A DNA stretch of 64,000 bases from Actinomadura litoris (GCF_009733595.1 NZ_WOFH01000001.1:1-64000), one strand, 5' to 3'. Shown: positions 1 to 8,808, counted from the first letter of the stretch. Notes: generated by a model from the letters alone, not told the origin. Numbers and translations: made by a program.

Positions 1-108
1 GGCCGCCTCAAGCAATGGCGCGGCATCGCCACCCGCTACGACAAACTCGCCCGCAACTACCGCGCAGCGATCGTCCTGGTCACAGCCCTGCTCTGGATCA
101 ACACATGA
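1..108 (+). CDS. IS5-family transposase, C-terminal fragment
   Basis: Thirty-five codons are visible, in frame 1 and ending at TGA 106-108. The peptide contains RYDKLARNY followed by a hydrophobic stretch and a final LLWINT. This is the typical C-terminus of DDE transposases of the IS5 group, where the RxDK(L/T)xxNY block lies just after the last catalytic glutamate. The catalytic residues are upstream of the window, so whether the enzyme is intact cannot be judged. The frame ends 16 bp before the presumed terminal repeat, the normal spacing in compact IS elements. Confidence 0.65.
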   Translation, partial: GRLKQWRGIATRYDKLARNYRAAIVLVTALLWINT

Positions 109-124
109 TCCACCGGACAGAACC
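1..124 (+). mobile_element. Right end of an IS5-like insertion sequence (truncated by window edge)
   Basis: The window opens inside a transposase reading frame that stops at 106-108. Sixteen bases later lies CACCGGACAGAACC (111-124), which reads GGTTCTGTCCGGTG inward on the minus strand, the type of terminal inverted repeat I associate with actinobacterial IS5-group elements. The following TA (125-126) would be the usual two-base target duplication. The left end lies outside the window, so the inverted repeat pair cannot be confirmed. Confidence 0.6.
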
Positions 125-1068
125 TAGCCCGCCGGATGCCGGGGCGGGGCCGGCTCGGGCTCCGCCTCCTGGGCGCGGGCGTGCCTCGGGACGTAGGACG
201 GCGCCTCGGCGGCGGCGCGCTTGCGGGACCGGTTGCGGCGCGCGCCGTAGGGCGCCACGAGCATCCGGTAGAACGGCCGCCTGACCAGCGTCGGGACGAG
301 GCGGTACCCGCCCCGGACGACGACGTTGCGCCAGTACTGCGGGCGCGTGATGAAGCCCTCGACGCGCATCGCGCGCTGGAGCCGCAGCTCCGAGCGCAGC
401 AGGTCGCGGCCGCCGCGGCGCGCGTACGCGCCGTCCCCGACCCGGTAGTAGACGAGCGGCTCGGCGAGGTTCACCACCCGCGCGCCCTGCGCGATCATCC
501 GCGCGAACAGCCAGTAGTCCTCCATCAGCGGCAGGTCGCCGTAGCCGCCGACGGCCATCACGGCGCTGCGCCGGTACACGACCGTCGGATGGTTGAACGG
601 GTCGTGCAGCCGCGAGTACCGCGCGATGTCGGTGGGGTCGCTCGGCGGGATGCGCCGCCCGACGATGTCGGAGATGTCGGAGCCGAACTCCAGCAGGCCC
701 GCGCCGACCAGGTCGGCGCCCGCCCGCACCAGCGGCACCTGCTCCTGGAAGCGGTGCGGCATCGCGACGTCGTCGGCGTCCATGCGGGCGACGATGTCGT
801 GCCAGGCGGCGTTCAGGCCCGCGTCCAGCGCCGGGCCGAGGCCGCGGTTGTGCTCCAGCGCGACGAACGTCACCTCCGAGGGGCTGTCCAGGACGAGCCC
901 CCGCAGGCAGTCGGCCAGCTCCGGCGCGACGGGGCCGTCCCGCACCAGCACGACCTGGTCGGGACGCAGCGTCTGGTGGTGGACGGCGCTGTGGAACGCC
1001 TCCCGGACATACTCCACCCGATCACCGCCGTAGACGGTCATCAACAGGGTGAAGGGCTCGGGCTGCAT
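124..1068 (-). CDS. Family 2 (GT-A) glycosyltransferase
   Basis: A 314-residue protein with a GT2 N-terminal domain: a nucleotide-binding opening (LLMTVYGGD, residues ~8-16), VRDGP near residue 42, and a metal-binding acidic motif RMDADD near residue 95. The second half carries the acceptor-side region (MEDYWLFARM). It probably transfers a sugar from a nucleotide donor onto a cell-surface glycan. The LCP protein gene upstream on the same strand fits envelope polysaccharide work, but the acceptor cannot be read. The start ATG has only a weak AGGG upstream. The last ~20 residues are Pro/Glu/Ala-rich, and the stop codon TAG (126-124) consists of the IS target TA plus the first IS base, so the natural C-terminus may have been longer. 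Confidence 0.85.
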   Translation of the reverse strand: MQPEPFTLLMTVYGGDRVEYVREAFHSAVHHQTLRPDQVVLVRDGPVAPELADCLRGLVLDSPSEVTFVALEHNRGLGPALDAGLNAAWHDIVARMDADDVAMPHRFQEQVPLVRAGADLVGAGLLEFGSDISDIVGRRIPPSDPTDIARYSRLHDPFNHPTVVYRRSAVMAVGGYGDLPLMEDYWLFARMIAQGARVVNLAEPLVYYRVGDGAYARRGGRDLLRSELRLQRAMRVEGFITRPQYWRNVVVRGGYRLVPTLVRRPFYRMLVAPYGARRNRSRKRAAAEAPSYVPRHARAQEAEPEPAPPRHPAG

Positions 1069-1315
1069 CGGTCCCTATCGGTCCGTTCCGGGTGGGGCGC
1101 TTTCGCCCGGCAGAGCCCGTGGCGGGGGGGCGGCTCCTGGGGCAGGGGGCTGGTTCTGTTAGGCGGTCCTGATTGGGGCGCTCTGAAGCGATCGGTGGGC
1201 CAGGGGGTGCGTCATGGGGTGGCGCGCCGCCAACATACCGGGATGTGGTGGCGACTACGTCCTGGTTGACCGGTTCTCCACGTCCGCGAAACCTGGGCGA
1301 TGCGTGATGCCGTCA

Positions 1316-2827
1316 TCACGTCCGATCGCAGATGTTCCGGTCGGCCCTGATCTCCCCGGAGACCTGGGGCATCGGCCGCTTCGCCCCGGACAGTACCGCC
1401 CCGTCCTTGCCGATGACGAGATAGACGTAGCCGGGCCTGCCGCCGGGCCACGGGCGCGGCGGATGCCCCGGCAGCGCGATCGCGAGCCGCGCCGCCTGCC
1501 GCTCGGCCCCGGCGCCGTAGAGGATCTGTGTGGGGGCGCCGGCGGGCACCGCGCGCGTGCCGACCCTGACGACCTGGAAGCCGCGTCCGGTGAGCTGGTC
1601 GGCGGTCCGCCGGCCGAGCCCCTTCAGCCTCGTCGCGTTGTAGATGGCGACGTTGACCTGCGCGGGCGGGACGGGCGGCACCGGCGGGACGCCGCTCGGC
1701 CGCTGCGCCGGGACGGGCGCGGGCGCCGCCGGCTCGGCGGGCGGCGCGTTGTCCTCGCGGATCGACCTGAACAGCGGCTCCGCCAGCGCCTGGTTGAACT
1801 GGACGCGGTTCCTGTCCGCCGGATACGGCTGCACGGGGACGGTCACGAACCGCACCTTGCCCGCGCTCATCCCGCGCAGGCTGCCCGCGAGCTTCTGCAT
1901 GACCGACAGCGTGAACCGGTCGTCCGCCTTGATGGACCTGGTCGCGGCGGACAGGAACGAGAAAGTGCGCCCGGGATCGGTGAGCATGCCCTTGTCGGTG
2001 GCCTTCTTCACGACCGAGGCCATGAACGCCTGCTGCCGCTTGATCCGGTCGAGGTCGGAGCCGTCGCCGAGCACGTACCGGGTGCGGACGTAGCCGAGCG
2101 CCTGGTCGCCGCGCACGGTCTGCGGCCCGGCGCGCAGGTGCAGTTCGGCCTTCGGGTCGTCGATGCGGCGGGGCACGCAGATCTCGACGCCGTTGAGCGC
2201 GTCCACGACCCGCTTGAACCCGGCGAAGTCCACCTCGACGAAGTGGTCGATGTGGATGCGGGTGAGCGACTCGATCGTCCGCCACGTGCAGGCCGGGCCG
2301 CCGGTCGAGAACGCGGCGTTGATCATCGCGAGCTGCGGCGGCGACGACCCGCCGCCCGTCCTGCGGCAGGAGGGGAGGTTCACCATCGAGTCGCGCGGGA
2401 AGCTGATCCCGAGCGCCTGCTCGCCGCCCGGCGAGATGTGCAGCAGGATCGTGGTGTCCGAGCGCTGCCCGACCTCCTGGCCGTAGCGCGCGTTCTCCCC
2501 CGCGCGGCTGTCGGACCCGATCATCAGGATGTTCATCGAGTTGTTGAGCTTGGCCGGACGGTTCGCGCCGAGCTTGTCGTCCACGTGCTCGCGGTCGATC
2601 TGGCCGTCCAGCCGCCGCCAGAACCCGTAGGCGCTGAGGCTGCCCGCGACCAGCACCGCCGACATCGCGATCGACACCCAGCCGAGCACGCGCCACAGCC
2701 GCCCCCGCGCCGGCGGTTCCGGCGGCCGGGGGGCGTCGTCGGTGTAGTACACGTCCCGGTAGTGCGCCCGCCTGGAGGGCGCGCGGGACGGCGCGGCTCG
2801 CTGCATCCGTAACATTTCAGCACACAA
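1316..2827 (-). CDS. LytR-CpsA-Psr (LCP) family protein with LytR_C domain
   Basis: A membrane-anchored enzyme of the family that transfers undecaprenyl-linked glycopolymers onto peptidoglycan. A cytoplasmic N-terminus of ~50 residues is followed by a transmembrane helix (~residues 45-68). The LCP domain follows, with GSDSR, RSDTTILLHI and SFPRDS; the Asp/Arg residues of these blocks bind pyrophosphate in the family. A Pro/Ala linker near residue 370 leads to a LytR_C domain (VNVAIYNATRLKGLG). The start is uncertain: TTG 2827, ATG 2815 and ATG 2806 are in frame and none has a clear ribosome binding site. It lies upstream of and parallel to the glycosyltransferase, 247 bp apart. Confidence 0.9.
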   Translation of the reverse strand: MCAEMLRMQRAAPSRAPSRRAHYRDVYYTDDAPRPPEPPARGRLWRVLGWVSIAMSAVLVAGSLSAYGFWRRLDGQIDREHVDDKLGANRPAKLNNSMNILMIGSDSRAGENARYGQEVGQRSDTTILLHISPGGEQALGISFPRDSMVNLPSCRRTGGGSSPPQLAMINAAFSTGGPACTWRTIESLTRIHIDHFVEVDFAGFKRVVDALNGVEICVPRRIDDPKAELHLRAGPQTVRGDQALGYVRTRYVLGDGSDLDRIKRQQAFMASVVKKATDKGMLTDPGRTFSFLSAATRSIKADDRFTLSVMQKLAGSLRGMSAGKVRFVTVPVQPYPADRNRVQFNQALAEPLFRSIREDNAPPAEPAAPAPVPAQRPSGVPPVPPVPPAQVNVAIYNATRLKGLGRRTADQLTGRGFQVVRVGTRAVPAGAPTQILYGAGAERQAARLAIALPGHPPRPWPGGRPGYVYLVIGKDGAVLSGAKRPMPQVSGEIRADRNICDRT

Positions 2828-2919
2828 TGGACAAGAGCCACCGGAGTCACGGCAAAGTCATCCAGGCAAGGTCATCTCGACCTCGGATCCCCGCGACCGC
2901 CCACTAGACTCCCCCGAAG

Positions 2920-3861
2920 ATGAGCACCGTAGACGCGCTGACCGACCAGGCGATGGTCGTGTTGCAGGACCGGCCGGTCATCCCGCTCAGCGGCTGGCTG
3001 ACCAGGGCCGTCGCCGACTGCGCCGAGAGCGGCCGCACGCTGCAGCTCCTCACCCCCCTCGACTCGCGGCTGTCGCTGCCGCTGCGCACGGTCGCCGCCG
3101 GAGCCGACCTCCAGTGGGTCGTCCGCCACGGCGACGGCTACTACGAGGGCCTCACCGGACGGCCGCTCAAGTGGGACGGCGCGACGTTCGTCCCCGTCCC
3201 GGAGGCGCGCGACTACGCGCCCGGGTTCACGACCCGCCCCACCGCCGCGATCGGCTCGCAGCTCACGCTCGTCTACCGGATCAGGCACGGCGCGCAGGGT
3301 GACCTCGGCGGACCCGTCGAGCGCCTCCTGCAACTGCTCACCGGCAAGCAGCCCGCCGGGCTCGGGCCCGCCGAGCCGCTGGAGCACCCCTGGCGCGGCG
3401 ACCGGCTCACCGAGTACGCGCGCGGCCGCTCCACCGCGCGGCTGCTGGTCGTCGGCGACGGCCCGCGCCCCGCCCAGGCGATCTGCGACTTCGCCACCAC
3501 CGAGGGCGGCGGCGCCGCCGAGGTCACCACCGTCACCGTCGGCTACGCGCCCACCGACCCGCCGCCGCTGCGGCACCTGCCCTCGCTGGTCGGGGCGCTC
3601 GCCGCCGACCAGCCGCTGGCCTCGCTGTTCGTCCAGCTCTGCCCCGGCCGCGCCGACCTCACCACCGAGCCGCGCTGGACGGGCGCGCCCGCCCCGGTCG
3701 CGCTGGCCGTCACCGGCACCGTCACCGGCCCCGCCGACCTCCCCGGGCAGCAGGTCGGCCCGGCGCGCACCCCGATGACGCTGTTCCCGCTCGGCGACGG
3801 CCGCTCCCCCGACGGCTGGCAGCGCCACGGCCTGCTCATGCGGCACCTCCAGGCGGGCTGA
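2920..3861 (+). CDS. DUF6177-like protein, C-terminal-half type (type VII locus accessory)
   Basis: A 313-residue soluble protein without signal peptide or membrane segment. Blocks such as VVLQDRPVIPLSGWL (near residue 14), LSLPLRT and WVVRHGDGYYEGL match, from memory, the C-terminal half of the DUF6177 family found beside actinobacterial type VII secretion genes. No catalytic motif is visible and the family has no established function that I know of. The likely N-terminal-half counterpart is the separate 148-residue gene at 5342-5788 on the opposite strand. The start ATG at 2920 is the only reasonable one. Confidence 0.6.
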   Translation: MSTVDALTDQAMVVLQDRPVIPLSGWLTRAVADCAESGRTLQLLTPLDSRLSLPLRTVAAGADLQWVVRHGDGYYEGLTGRPLKWDGATFVPVPEARDYAPGFTTRPTAAIGSQLTLVYRIRHGAQGDLGGPVERLLQLLTGKQPAGLGPAEPLEHPWRGDRLTEYARGRSTARLLVVGDGPRPAQAICDFATTEGGGAAEVTTVTVGYAPTDPPPLRHLPSLVGALAADQPLASLFVQLCPGRADLTTEPRWTGAPAPVALAVTGTVTGPADLPGQQVGPARTPMTLFPLGDGRSPDGWQRHGLLMRHLQAG

Positions 3862-3916
3862 GCCTCCCCCACTCGTGGTGATCACCCCGATCGGGCGATG
3901 GGGTACGGTCCTGCCC

Positions 3917-5332
3917 ATGGAACAGGCCCCCCGGCTCGACGCGTTGGAGCGGGCCGTCGAGGGAACCCTCGCCGAGGCGGCGCTGGAGATCGACGACGAC
4001 GCGGCCGTCGTGCGGATCGAGATCTCGCTCCAACTCGCCACCGCCTGGTTCGTGGCCTGCGGCATCGGCGGGATCGCCCTGCTGCTCGCGGGCGCCGTCC
4101 TGTCCCTCACCGGCATGCAGGACGCGGCGCGCTGGCCCCTCGCCCCCGGCACGGCGCTGCTCGCGCTCGTCGCCGGCTACGTGGCCGTCGTCCGCTTCAC
4201 CCCGCTGGTGAGGCTGTGGCCCGTGACCGAACTGCGCTTCGCCGAGCGCGAGCTGGTGCACCGCCACACCCGCGTCCCGTTCGGCGAGCTGCGCCCCGAG
4301 CACCTCGTGTGGAAGAACGGCCGCTTCTTCCGGCGCCTGTTCGTCCGGCACCCGGCCCTGCGCACGCAGCTCGCCGGGTTCTTCGAGAGCGAGCGGCGCA
4401 AGGCCGCCGAGTTCCACGACCGGCTCTGGAAGCTGATCTCCGGCCCCGCCCTCGCCTCCGGCGACGACCTCACTCCCGTGCAGCGCTGGATCATCGGCGC
4501 GGCCGCCCCCTACGGCGCGATCAACGGCTTCCGCCTCGACCGGCTCGGCGCCGCCCCCGGCGACCCCGCCGCGGCCGCCGACCGCCGCACCGCCCTGGAG
4601 CTCCTCCAGGACCCGTGGGGCGCCTACGACCTGGAGCAGCTCCTCGGCGCCGTGAACTGGCTCGTCCAGGACGGGCACCGCGCCGACTTCACCCAGGACG
4701 CCGACCTCGCCGCCCGCGCCCCCGCCGAACGCGACGCCTACACCGCGCTGCTCCGCGAGGTCGACGGCCTCATCGCCCGCGACGCCCTGGAGCCGCCGTT
4801 CGTGGAGCGGCTGATCGAGCTGGTCCGCGTCCGCTACGGGACGGAGGGCGCCGCGTACGCGCGGCTCGTCCCGCCCCTGCTGCGCGACGAGCCGGGCGCC
4901 GACGCCAGCGAGGAGGGCGCCGGGCTCGCCCAGTTCCTGCACCGGCTGTTCAACGACCGCGACCACGCCGCCGAGGAGCTGCACCGCCTGGAGACCCTGG
5001 CGGACCCGGCGCTGCGCGCCAACGTCGGCCGCTTCCTGATCTGGGACTACGGCCGCGCGCTCATGCTCTACCGGTGGGGGCACATGGTCGGCTGGCTCAC
5101 CGAGGAGTACTGCTGGGAGCGCATGCTCCCGCTCGCGCTCGACATCCAGCGCCGCTACACGTCCTGGGAGGACATGGCCACCTGCTACCTCCAGGGCCGG
5201 CTGCTGTGGTCGGGCGGCGGCGGCAGCGCGCAGCAGGAGTACGAGCGCCTCGTCGCCCGGCTCGCCGAGGACGGCGGCAGCCCCTGGAACCTCGTCCCCT
5301 GGGGCCAGGACCTCACCCGCGACTGGAACTGA
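3917..5332 (+). CDS. DUF1266 domain protein with two N-terminal membrane segments
   Basis: A 471-residue protein. Two hydrophobic segments lie at residues ~40-62 and ~75-97. The C-terminal ~200 residues carry the DUF1266 signature: WDYGRALMLYRWG, EEYCWERMLPLA, SWEDMATCYLQGR and a final WGQDLTRDWN. DUF1266 has no assigned biochemical activity; some members occur near toxin or secretion loci. The first ATG of the frame (3875) lies close behind the previous gene; ATG 3917 is preferred because the protein becomes plausible from there. It sits between the two DUF6177-like halves, so a type VII accessory role is an inference from position. Confidence 0.7.
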   Translation: MEQAPRLDALERAVEGTLAEAALEIDDDAAVVRIEISLQLATAWFVACGIGGIALLLAGAVLSLTGMQDAARWPLAPGTALLALVAGYVAVVRFTPLVRLWPVTELRFAERELVHRHTRVPFGELRPEHLVWKNGRFFRRLFVRHPALRTQLAGFFESERRKAAEFHDRLWKLISGPALASGDDLTPVQRWIIGAAAPYGAINGFRLDRLGAAPGDPAAAADRRTALELLQDPWGAYDLEQLLGAVNWLVQDGHRADFTQDADLAARAPAERDAYTALLREVDGLIARDALEPPFVERLIELVRVRYGTEGAAYARLVPPLLRDEPGADASEEGAGLAQFLHRLFNDRDHAAEELHRLETLADPALRANVGRFLIWDYGRALMLYRWGHMVGWLTEEYCWERMLPLALDIQRRYTSWEDMATCYLQGRLLWSGGGGSAQQEYERLVARLAEDGGSPWNLVPWGQDLTRDWN

Positions 5333-5341
5333 CGGGCGGGA

Positions 5342-5788
5342 TCAGCCGCCGATGACGCCGTCGTGGAAGGCGGCGCCGGCGGAGGTGTCCCCGGCGGGGT
5401 CGCTCGCCTTCCAGCTCAGGGCCGGGGGCTCGATCGTCCCGTCCGGATACACCGTGCCGCCGAGCCAGTGGACGAGCGAGTCGGCGAACCTGCGCGCCAC
5501 CCGCGTCGCCTCCGGGAGGTCGGCGACGGCGCGGACGTCCACCCACCAGACCGGCACCGCGACCCGCGCGGCGAACTCCGCGCCGAGCAGCCGCCCGATC
5601 TCACCCTGGACCTCGACCTGGACCGCGCCCTCGATCGAGACGAGCAGCCGGCCCTCGGCGTCGTACAGCCGGGTCGCCTCCGGCTCGCCGCCGCGCAGCT
5701 CCAGCGGCTCGCCCATCGCGATCATCCCGTCGGCGACGGCGTGCACGTCGGGACGCCGCCGCACCAGCGCGACCAGGTCACTGCTCAT
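5342..5788 (-). CDS. DUF6177-like protein, N-terminal-half type
   Basis: A 148-residue soluble protein. The blocks RLLVSIEGAVQVEVQGEI, VPVWWVDVRA, FADSLVHWLGG and a terminal P-rich tail resemble the N-terminal half of DUF6177, as I remember the family. Its ATG (5788) overlaps the TGA of the MinD-like ATPase gene by one base (TGATG), so the two are almost certainly cotranscribed and translationally coupled. This ties the protein to the type VII-associated ATPase. Function unknown. Confidence 0.6.
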   Translation of the reverse strand: MSSDLVALVRRRPDVHAVADGMIAMGEPLELRGGEPEATRLYDAEGRLLVSIEGAVQVEVQGEIGRLLGAEFAARVAVPVWWVDVRAVADLPEATRVARRFADSLVHWLGGTVYPDGTIEPPALSWKASDPAGDTSAGAAFHDGVIGG

Positions 5789-7668
5789 CAGGACATCCCA
5801 GCGGAGAGCGAACGCGAGAAGACCTCGTGCACGACCCGGATCACGGCCGCCCGCGCGGCGGCGGAGATCTTGGACATGTCCAGCGAGCCGCCGGTCGCGA
5901 GGTGCCGATCATACGGCACGGACACGACGGGCAGCCCCCACGCGGTGAGCATCTGGTGCGCCCGCTCCAGGTCGGCGCCGACCTGCGGGGCGTGCGAGAC
6001 CATCGCGATCACGGTGCGCGGCAGCACGGCCTGCTGGTCGTTGCCCGCGAACCACTCCAGCGCGCCCCGCGCGCTCAGCGCCCCGTCCACCGTCCCCGGC
6101 GTCACCAGCACGAGGCCGTGCGAACCGGCGATCACGCCCCGGTTCAGCTCGGTGAGGATGCCCGCGCCGCAGTCCACCACCGTCGCGGCGACATACCGGC
6201 CGACCGCGTTGAGCGCGCTCTGGAACGTCTCCAGCGTGAACTCGCCCGCGATCCGCCCGTCCCGCGTCGAGGACAGCACGAACAGCCCGTCGGGCGTCCG
6301 CGACAGGAACTGCGCGGCCTCCTCGAACGTGCGCGGATTCTGCCCGGCCAACTCGAACAGCGAAAGCTGGGAGCGGACCCCGAGCCGCAGCGGCAGCGAC
6401 CCCAACTCGGCGTCGGCGTCGGCGGCCAGCACCCGGTCGGCCCGGTGCCTCGCCAACTCGGTGGCGACCAGCGCCGCCATCGTCGTCTTCCCCGCACCGC
6501 CCCGCACGCTGGCGACCGCGATCTGCCGCGCGCCCGGGACCGAATGCCGCATCAGCTCGGCGAACGCCGCCATCTCCCGCGCGGCGCCGCCGCCACCGCC
6601 GACCACCCGGCGGACGTTCTGCCGCACCCGCCGTCCGAGGGGATCGCCGTGCTGGTTCCGCCGGACGAGGTCCTCCGCCGGCATCTGGGACGGAGGCTGC
6701 CGCGGCCCGGGCTCCGGCGCCCGGGGCTGGACGGGTCGCGGCGGCACCGGCGGCGCGTGACCGGCCCCGTCCTGCACCTCGTTCGAGGAGACCCCGGGCA
6801 TCGGACTGACGGCCGACGCCCAGTCGAAGTCGGGATGCATGAGCGGCTCAACGGCCGGCTGCTCAGGCGGCTCGGCCGGCTGCCAAGCCTCAACGGCCGG
6901 CTGCTCAAAGGAAGGGGGCACGGGCGCCGGCGGCAACTCCGCACCCCCACCCGGGAACACAGGCGCTGAGGGAATCTCCTCCGGAGCAACCGGCGGAGGC
7001 TGAGGCGCCGCAGGCGCGGGATCCGCGACCGTATGCGACAGAGAAGGCGAAGACGGCGCCGACTCACCCACCGGTTCCTCAAAAGAAGGCGGCACAGGCG
7101 CCGGCGGCAACTCCGCACCCTCCGCCGCAGGCGCAGGATCCGCGACCGTATGCGACAGAGAAGGCGAAGACGGCGCCGACTCACCCACCGGTTCCTCAAA
7201 AGAAGGCGGCACAGGCGCCGGAGGCAACTCCGCACCCTCCGCCGCAGGCGCAGGATCCGCAACCGTATGCGACAGAGAAGGCGAAGACGGCTGCGACTCA
7301 CCCACCGGCCGCTCAAAAGAAGGCGGCACAGGAGGCGGAGGCAGCTCCGCGCCCCCACCATCCGCAGCGGGCGCGGGATCCGCAACCGTATGCGGCAAAG
7401 AGGGCGAGGGCGGGTGCGAGACGGGTTGCACGGGAGCGGGCGGCGCGGGTGCGGGCGGCGCCGGAGCCGCCGCCTCGACCTCGGGAGCCCGCGGGACGGC
7501 CTCCACCACAGGCGGCTCGACGGGCGGCTGCTCAGGGGCGGGCAGCGGTGGCGCCTCGGCCCCCCACCCTCCCTGGGGCGGGGCGGGCTCGGCCTCCAGC
7601 GTCTGGAATCCCCGCTGCGGAACGCCGATCTCTCGCAGGACGGCCTGCTGCCAACTGGAGTCGGACAC
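5788..7668 (-). CDS. MinD/ParA-like ATPase of type VII secretion loci, with repetitive proline-rich N-terminus
   Basis: A 626-residue protein. The GTG at 7668 is chosen over the longer frame because GGAAGAGGGGAGG precedes it. Residues ~1-340 are Pro/Ala/Glu-rich with 39-residue tandem repeats. The ATPase domain follows, with a deviant Walker A (SVRGGAGKTTMAALV, residues ~400-415) and AADADAELG, then DCGAG as the A'/B region. Proteins of this architecture occur in Streptomyces ESX loci beside mycosin genes (SCO5717-like, from memory). They may position or energise the secretion machine, but this is not demonstrated. It is divergent from the membrane protein at 7878. Confidence 0.8.
   Translation of the reverse strand: MSDSSWQQAVLREIGVPQRGFQTLEAEPAPPQGGWGAEAPPLPAPEQPPVEPPVVEAVPRAPEVEAAAPAPPAPAPPAPVQPVSHPPSPSLPHTVADPAPAADGGGAELPPPPVPPSFERPVGESQPSSPSLSHTVADPAPAAEGAELPPAPVPPSFEEPVGESAPSSPSLSHTVADPAPAAEGAELPPAPVPPSFEEPVGESAPSSPSLSHTVADPAPAAPQPPPVAPEEIPSAPVFPGGGAELPPAPVPPSFEQPAVEAWQPAEPPEQPAVEPLMHPDFDWASAVSPMPGVSSNEVQDGAGHAPPVPPRPVQPRAPEPGPRQPPSQMPAEDLVRRNQHGDPLGRRVRQNVRRVVGGGGGAAREMAAFAELMRHSVPGARQIAVASVRGGAGKTTMAALVATELARHRADRVLAADADAELGSLPLRLGVRSQLSLFELAGQNPRTFEEAAQFLSRTPDGLFVLSSTRDGRIAGEFTLETFQSALNAVGRYVAATVVDCGAGILTELNRGVIAGSHGLVLVTPGTVDGALSARGALEWFAGNDQQAVLPRTVIAMVSHAPQVGADLERAHQMLTAWGLPVVSVPYDRHLATGGSLDMSKISAAARAAVIRVVHEVFSRSLSAGMS
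7031..7402 (-). repeat. 117-bp tandem repeats inside the MinD-like gene
   Basis: A motif reading GTATGCGACAGAGAAGGCG on the plus strand recurs at 7031, 7148 and 7265, exactly 117 bp apart, with a degenerate copy at 7388 (123 bp further). Each unit encodes a 39-residue Pro/Ala/Glu-rich block (SHTVADPAPAA through PPSFEEPVGE). Near identity of the three central copies shows recent duplication. Flanking sequence to ~6890 carries a further decayed copy. Confidence 0.9.
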
Positions 7669-7877
7669 CTGCCTCCCCTCTTCCTTTAAAGCGTACGAGA
7701 CACCGGTCGCCCCGTGCACCGTCGATGGGTCTCCAGAACGATTCCGGAAGCGAGAAGGGCGCTCCACAACGGCCCGACCGGCGCAGACGTGCCATACCCG
7801 ATGAAATCAACACGGGACGCCCGCTAGTCTGGCCGGATCTCAATCGGCACCCCGCACGCGAACAGCCCGGAGCTCTT

Positions 7878-8759
7878 ATGAACCCCCCTGAATGGCCTGG
7901 TCAGCCGCCCGGCCAGCCGGGATACCCGCCTCCTGCCGCCCCCGCCGGACCGCCTCCCGCGCCCCCGCGGGCCCCGATCGGCGGGCCGATGCCCGGCCCC
8001 CCGATGCCCGGCCCGCCCATGCCGGGACCGCCCATGCCCGGCGGTTTCCCGCCCCCGCCCCGCCGTAGCGGCGGCGGCGCGGCGGTCCCGCTGCTCATCG
8101 TCGGCGGGATGGTCCTGCTGGCCCTCATCGGCGTCGGCGCCTTCGTCGTGCTGAACAGCGGCGACGACAAGGACGACCCTCCCGCGATCACGTTCCCCTC
8201 GGCCCGGCCGACCTACACGCCTCCCTCCACCGGCTCGATCGAGCCGAGCCCGACGACCTCCCTCGGCGGTGGCGGCTCCGACCCGACGAGCCTGCTCTCG
8301 GCGACCGTCCGCACGGCGAAGGGCAACACCTTCACCCGCGCCGGAACCCGCACGGAGTCCTGCATCACCCGCGCCAACACCAAGCTGCTGTCGAGGCTGC
8401 GCACCGACCCGTGCATCGGAAGCATGTACTCGGCCGTCTACGCCAACCCGTCCCGGACGATCATCACGTCGGTCTCGATCGCGAAGTTCGCCACCCCCTC
8501 GGCGGCGAGCCGCATCGGCAACGCGACCGACGCCCAGGGCTGGCCGAAGCTGCTCACCCCGTCCGACGCCAGCGGCCTCCCGCAGCCCCGCGCCAACCCG
8601 GCGTACTGGACCCGCACCTGGACCCGCGGATCCAGCGTGATCTACGCCCAGTCCTACTGGACGCACGGCGGCGCCACCGGCGGCCGCACCGGCTCGGTGT
8701 TCGCCACCGCCGGAGAACTCGGCGTCGAGATCACCAACGCCCTCCTCTTCACCAACTGA
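7878..8759 (+). CDS. Single-pass membrane protein with proline-rich cytoplasmic N-terminus (type VII locus)
   Basis: A 293-residue protein starting at ATG 7878 with GGAG just upstream; the longer frame from 7449 is antisense to the ATPase gene. Residues 1-65 are Pro/Gly-rich with MPGPP repeats, a transmembrane helix lies at ~70-95 (LLIVGGMVLLALIGVGAFVV), and a Thr/Ser/Pro linker leads to an external domain of ~160 residues containing two cysteines. The fold is not recognised. The layout is common for actinobacterial surface proteins, and its place between the MinD-like ATPase and mycosin suggests an accessory role in the type VII system. Confidence 0.75.
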   Translation: MNPPEWPGQPPGQPGYPPPAAPAGPPPAPPRAPIGGPMPGPPMPGPPMPGPPMPGGFPPPPRRSGGGAAVPLLIVGGMVLLALIGVGAFVVLNSGDDKDDPPAITFPSARPTYTPPSTGSIEPSPTTSLGGGGSDPTSLLSATVRTAKGNTFTRAGTRTESCITRANTKLLSRLRTDPCIGSMYSAVYANPSRTIITSVSIAKFATPSAASRIGNATDAQGWPKLLTPSDASGLPQPRANPAYWTRTWTRGSSVIYAQSYWTHGGATGGRTGSVFATAGELGVEITNALLFTN

Positions 8760-8769
8760 CGCCTCCCCA

Positions 8770-8799
8770 CGGGCATGGGCGGCAACCCGCCCATGCCCG
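8770..8799. terminator. Hairpin between convergent genes
   Basis: CGGGCATGGGCGG (8770-8782) pairs perfectly with CCGCCCATGCCCG (8787-8799) around a 4-nt loop, 10 bp after the membrane-protein stop and 10 bp after the mycosin stop on the other strand. There is no T-tract, as is usual in high-GC actinobacteria. It is likely a bidirectional terminator. Confidence 0.75.
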
Positions 8800-8808
8800 A
8801 ACGGCGCA

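Noticed and set aside
1150..1165. GGTTCTGTTAGG resembling an IS end
   Set aside because: Only eight bases match the IS terminus at 111-124, orientation and distance do not define an element, and the IS continues leftward out of the window.
7031..7402. Regular repeats suggestive of a CRISPR array
   Set aside because: The repeats are contiguous, 117 bp long, without unique spacers, and are in frame within a coding sequence.
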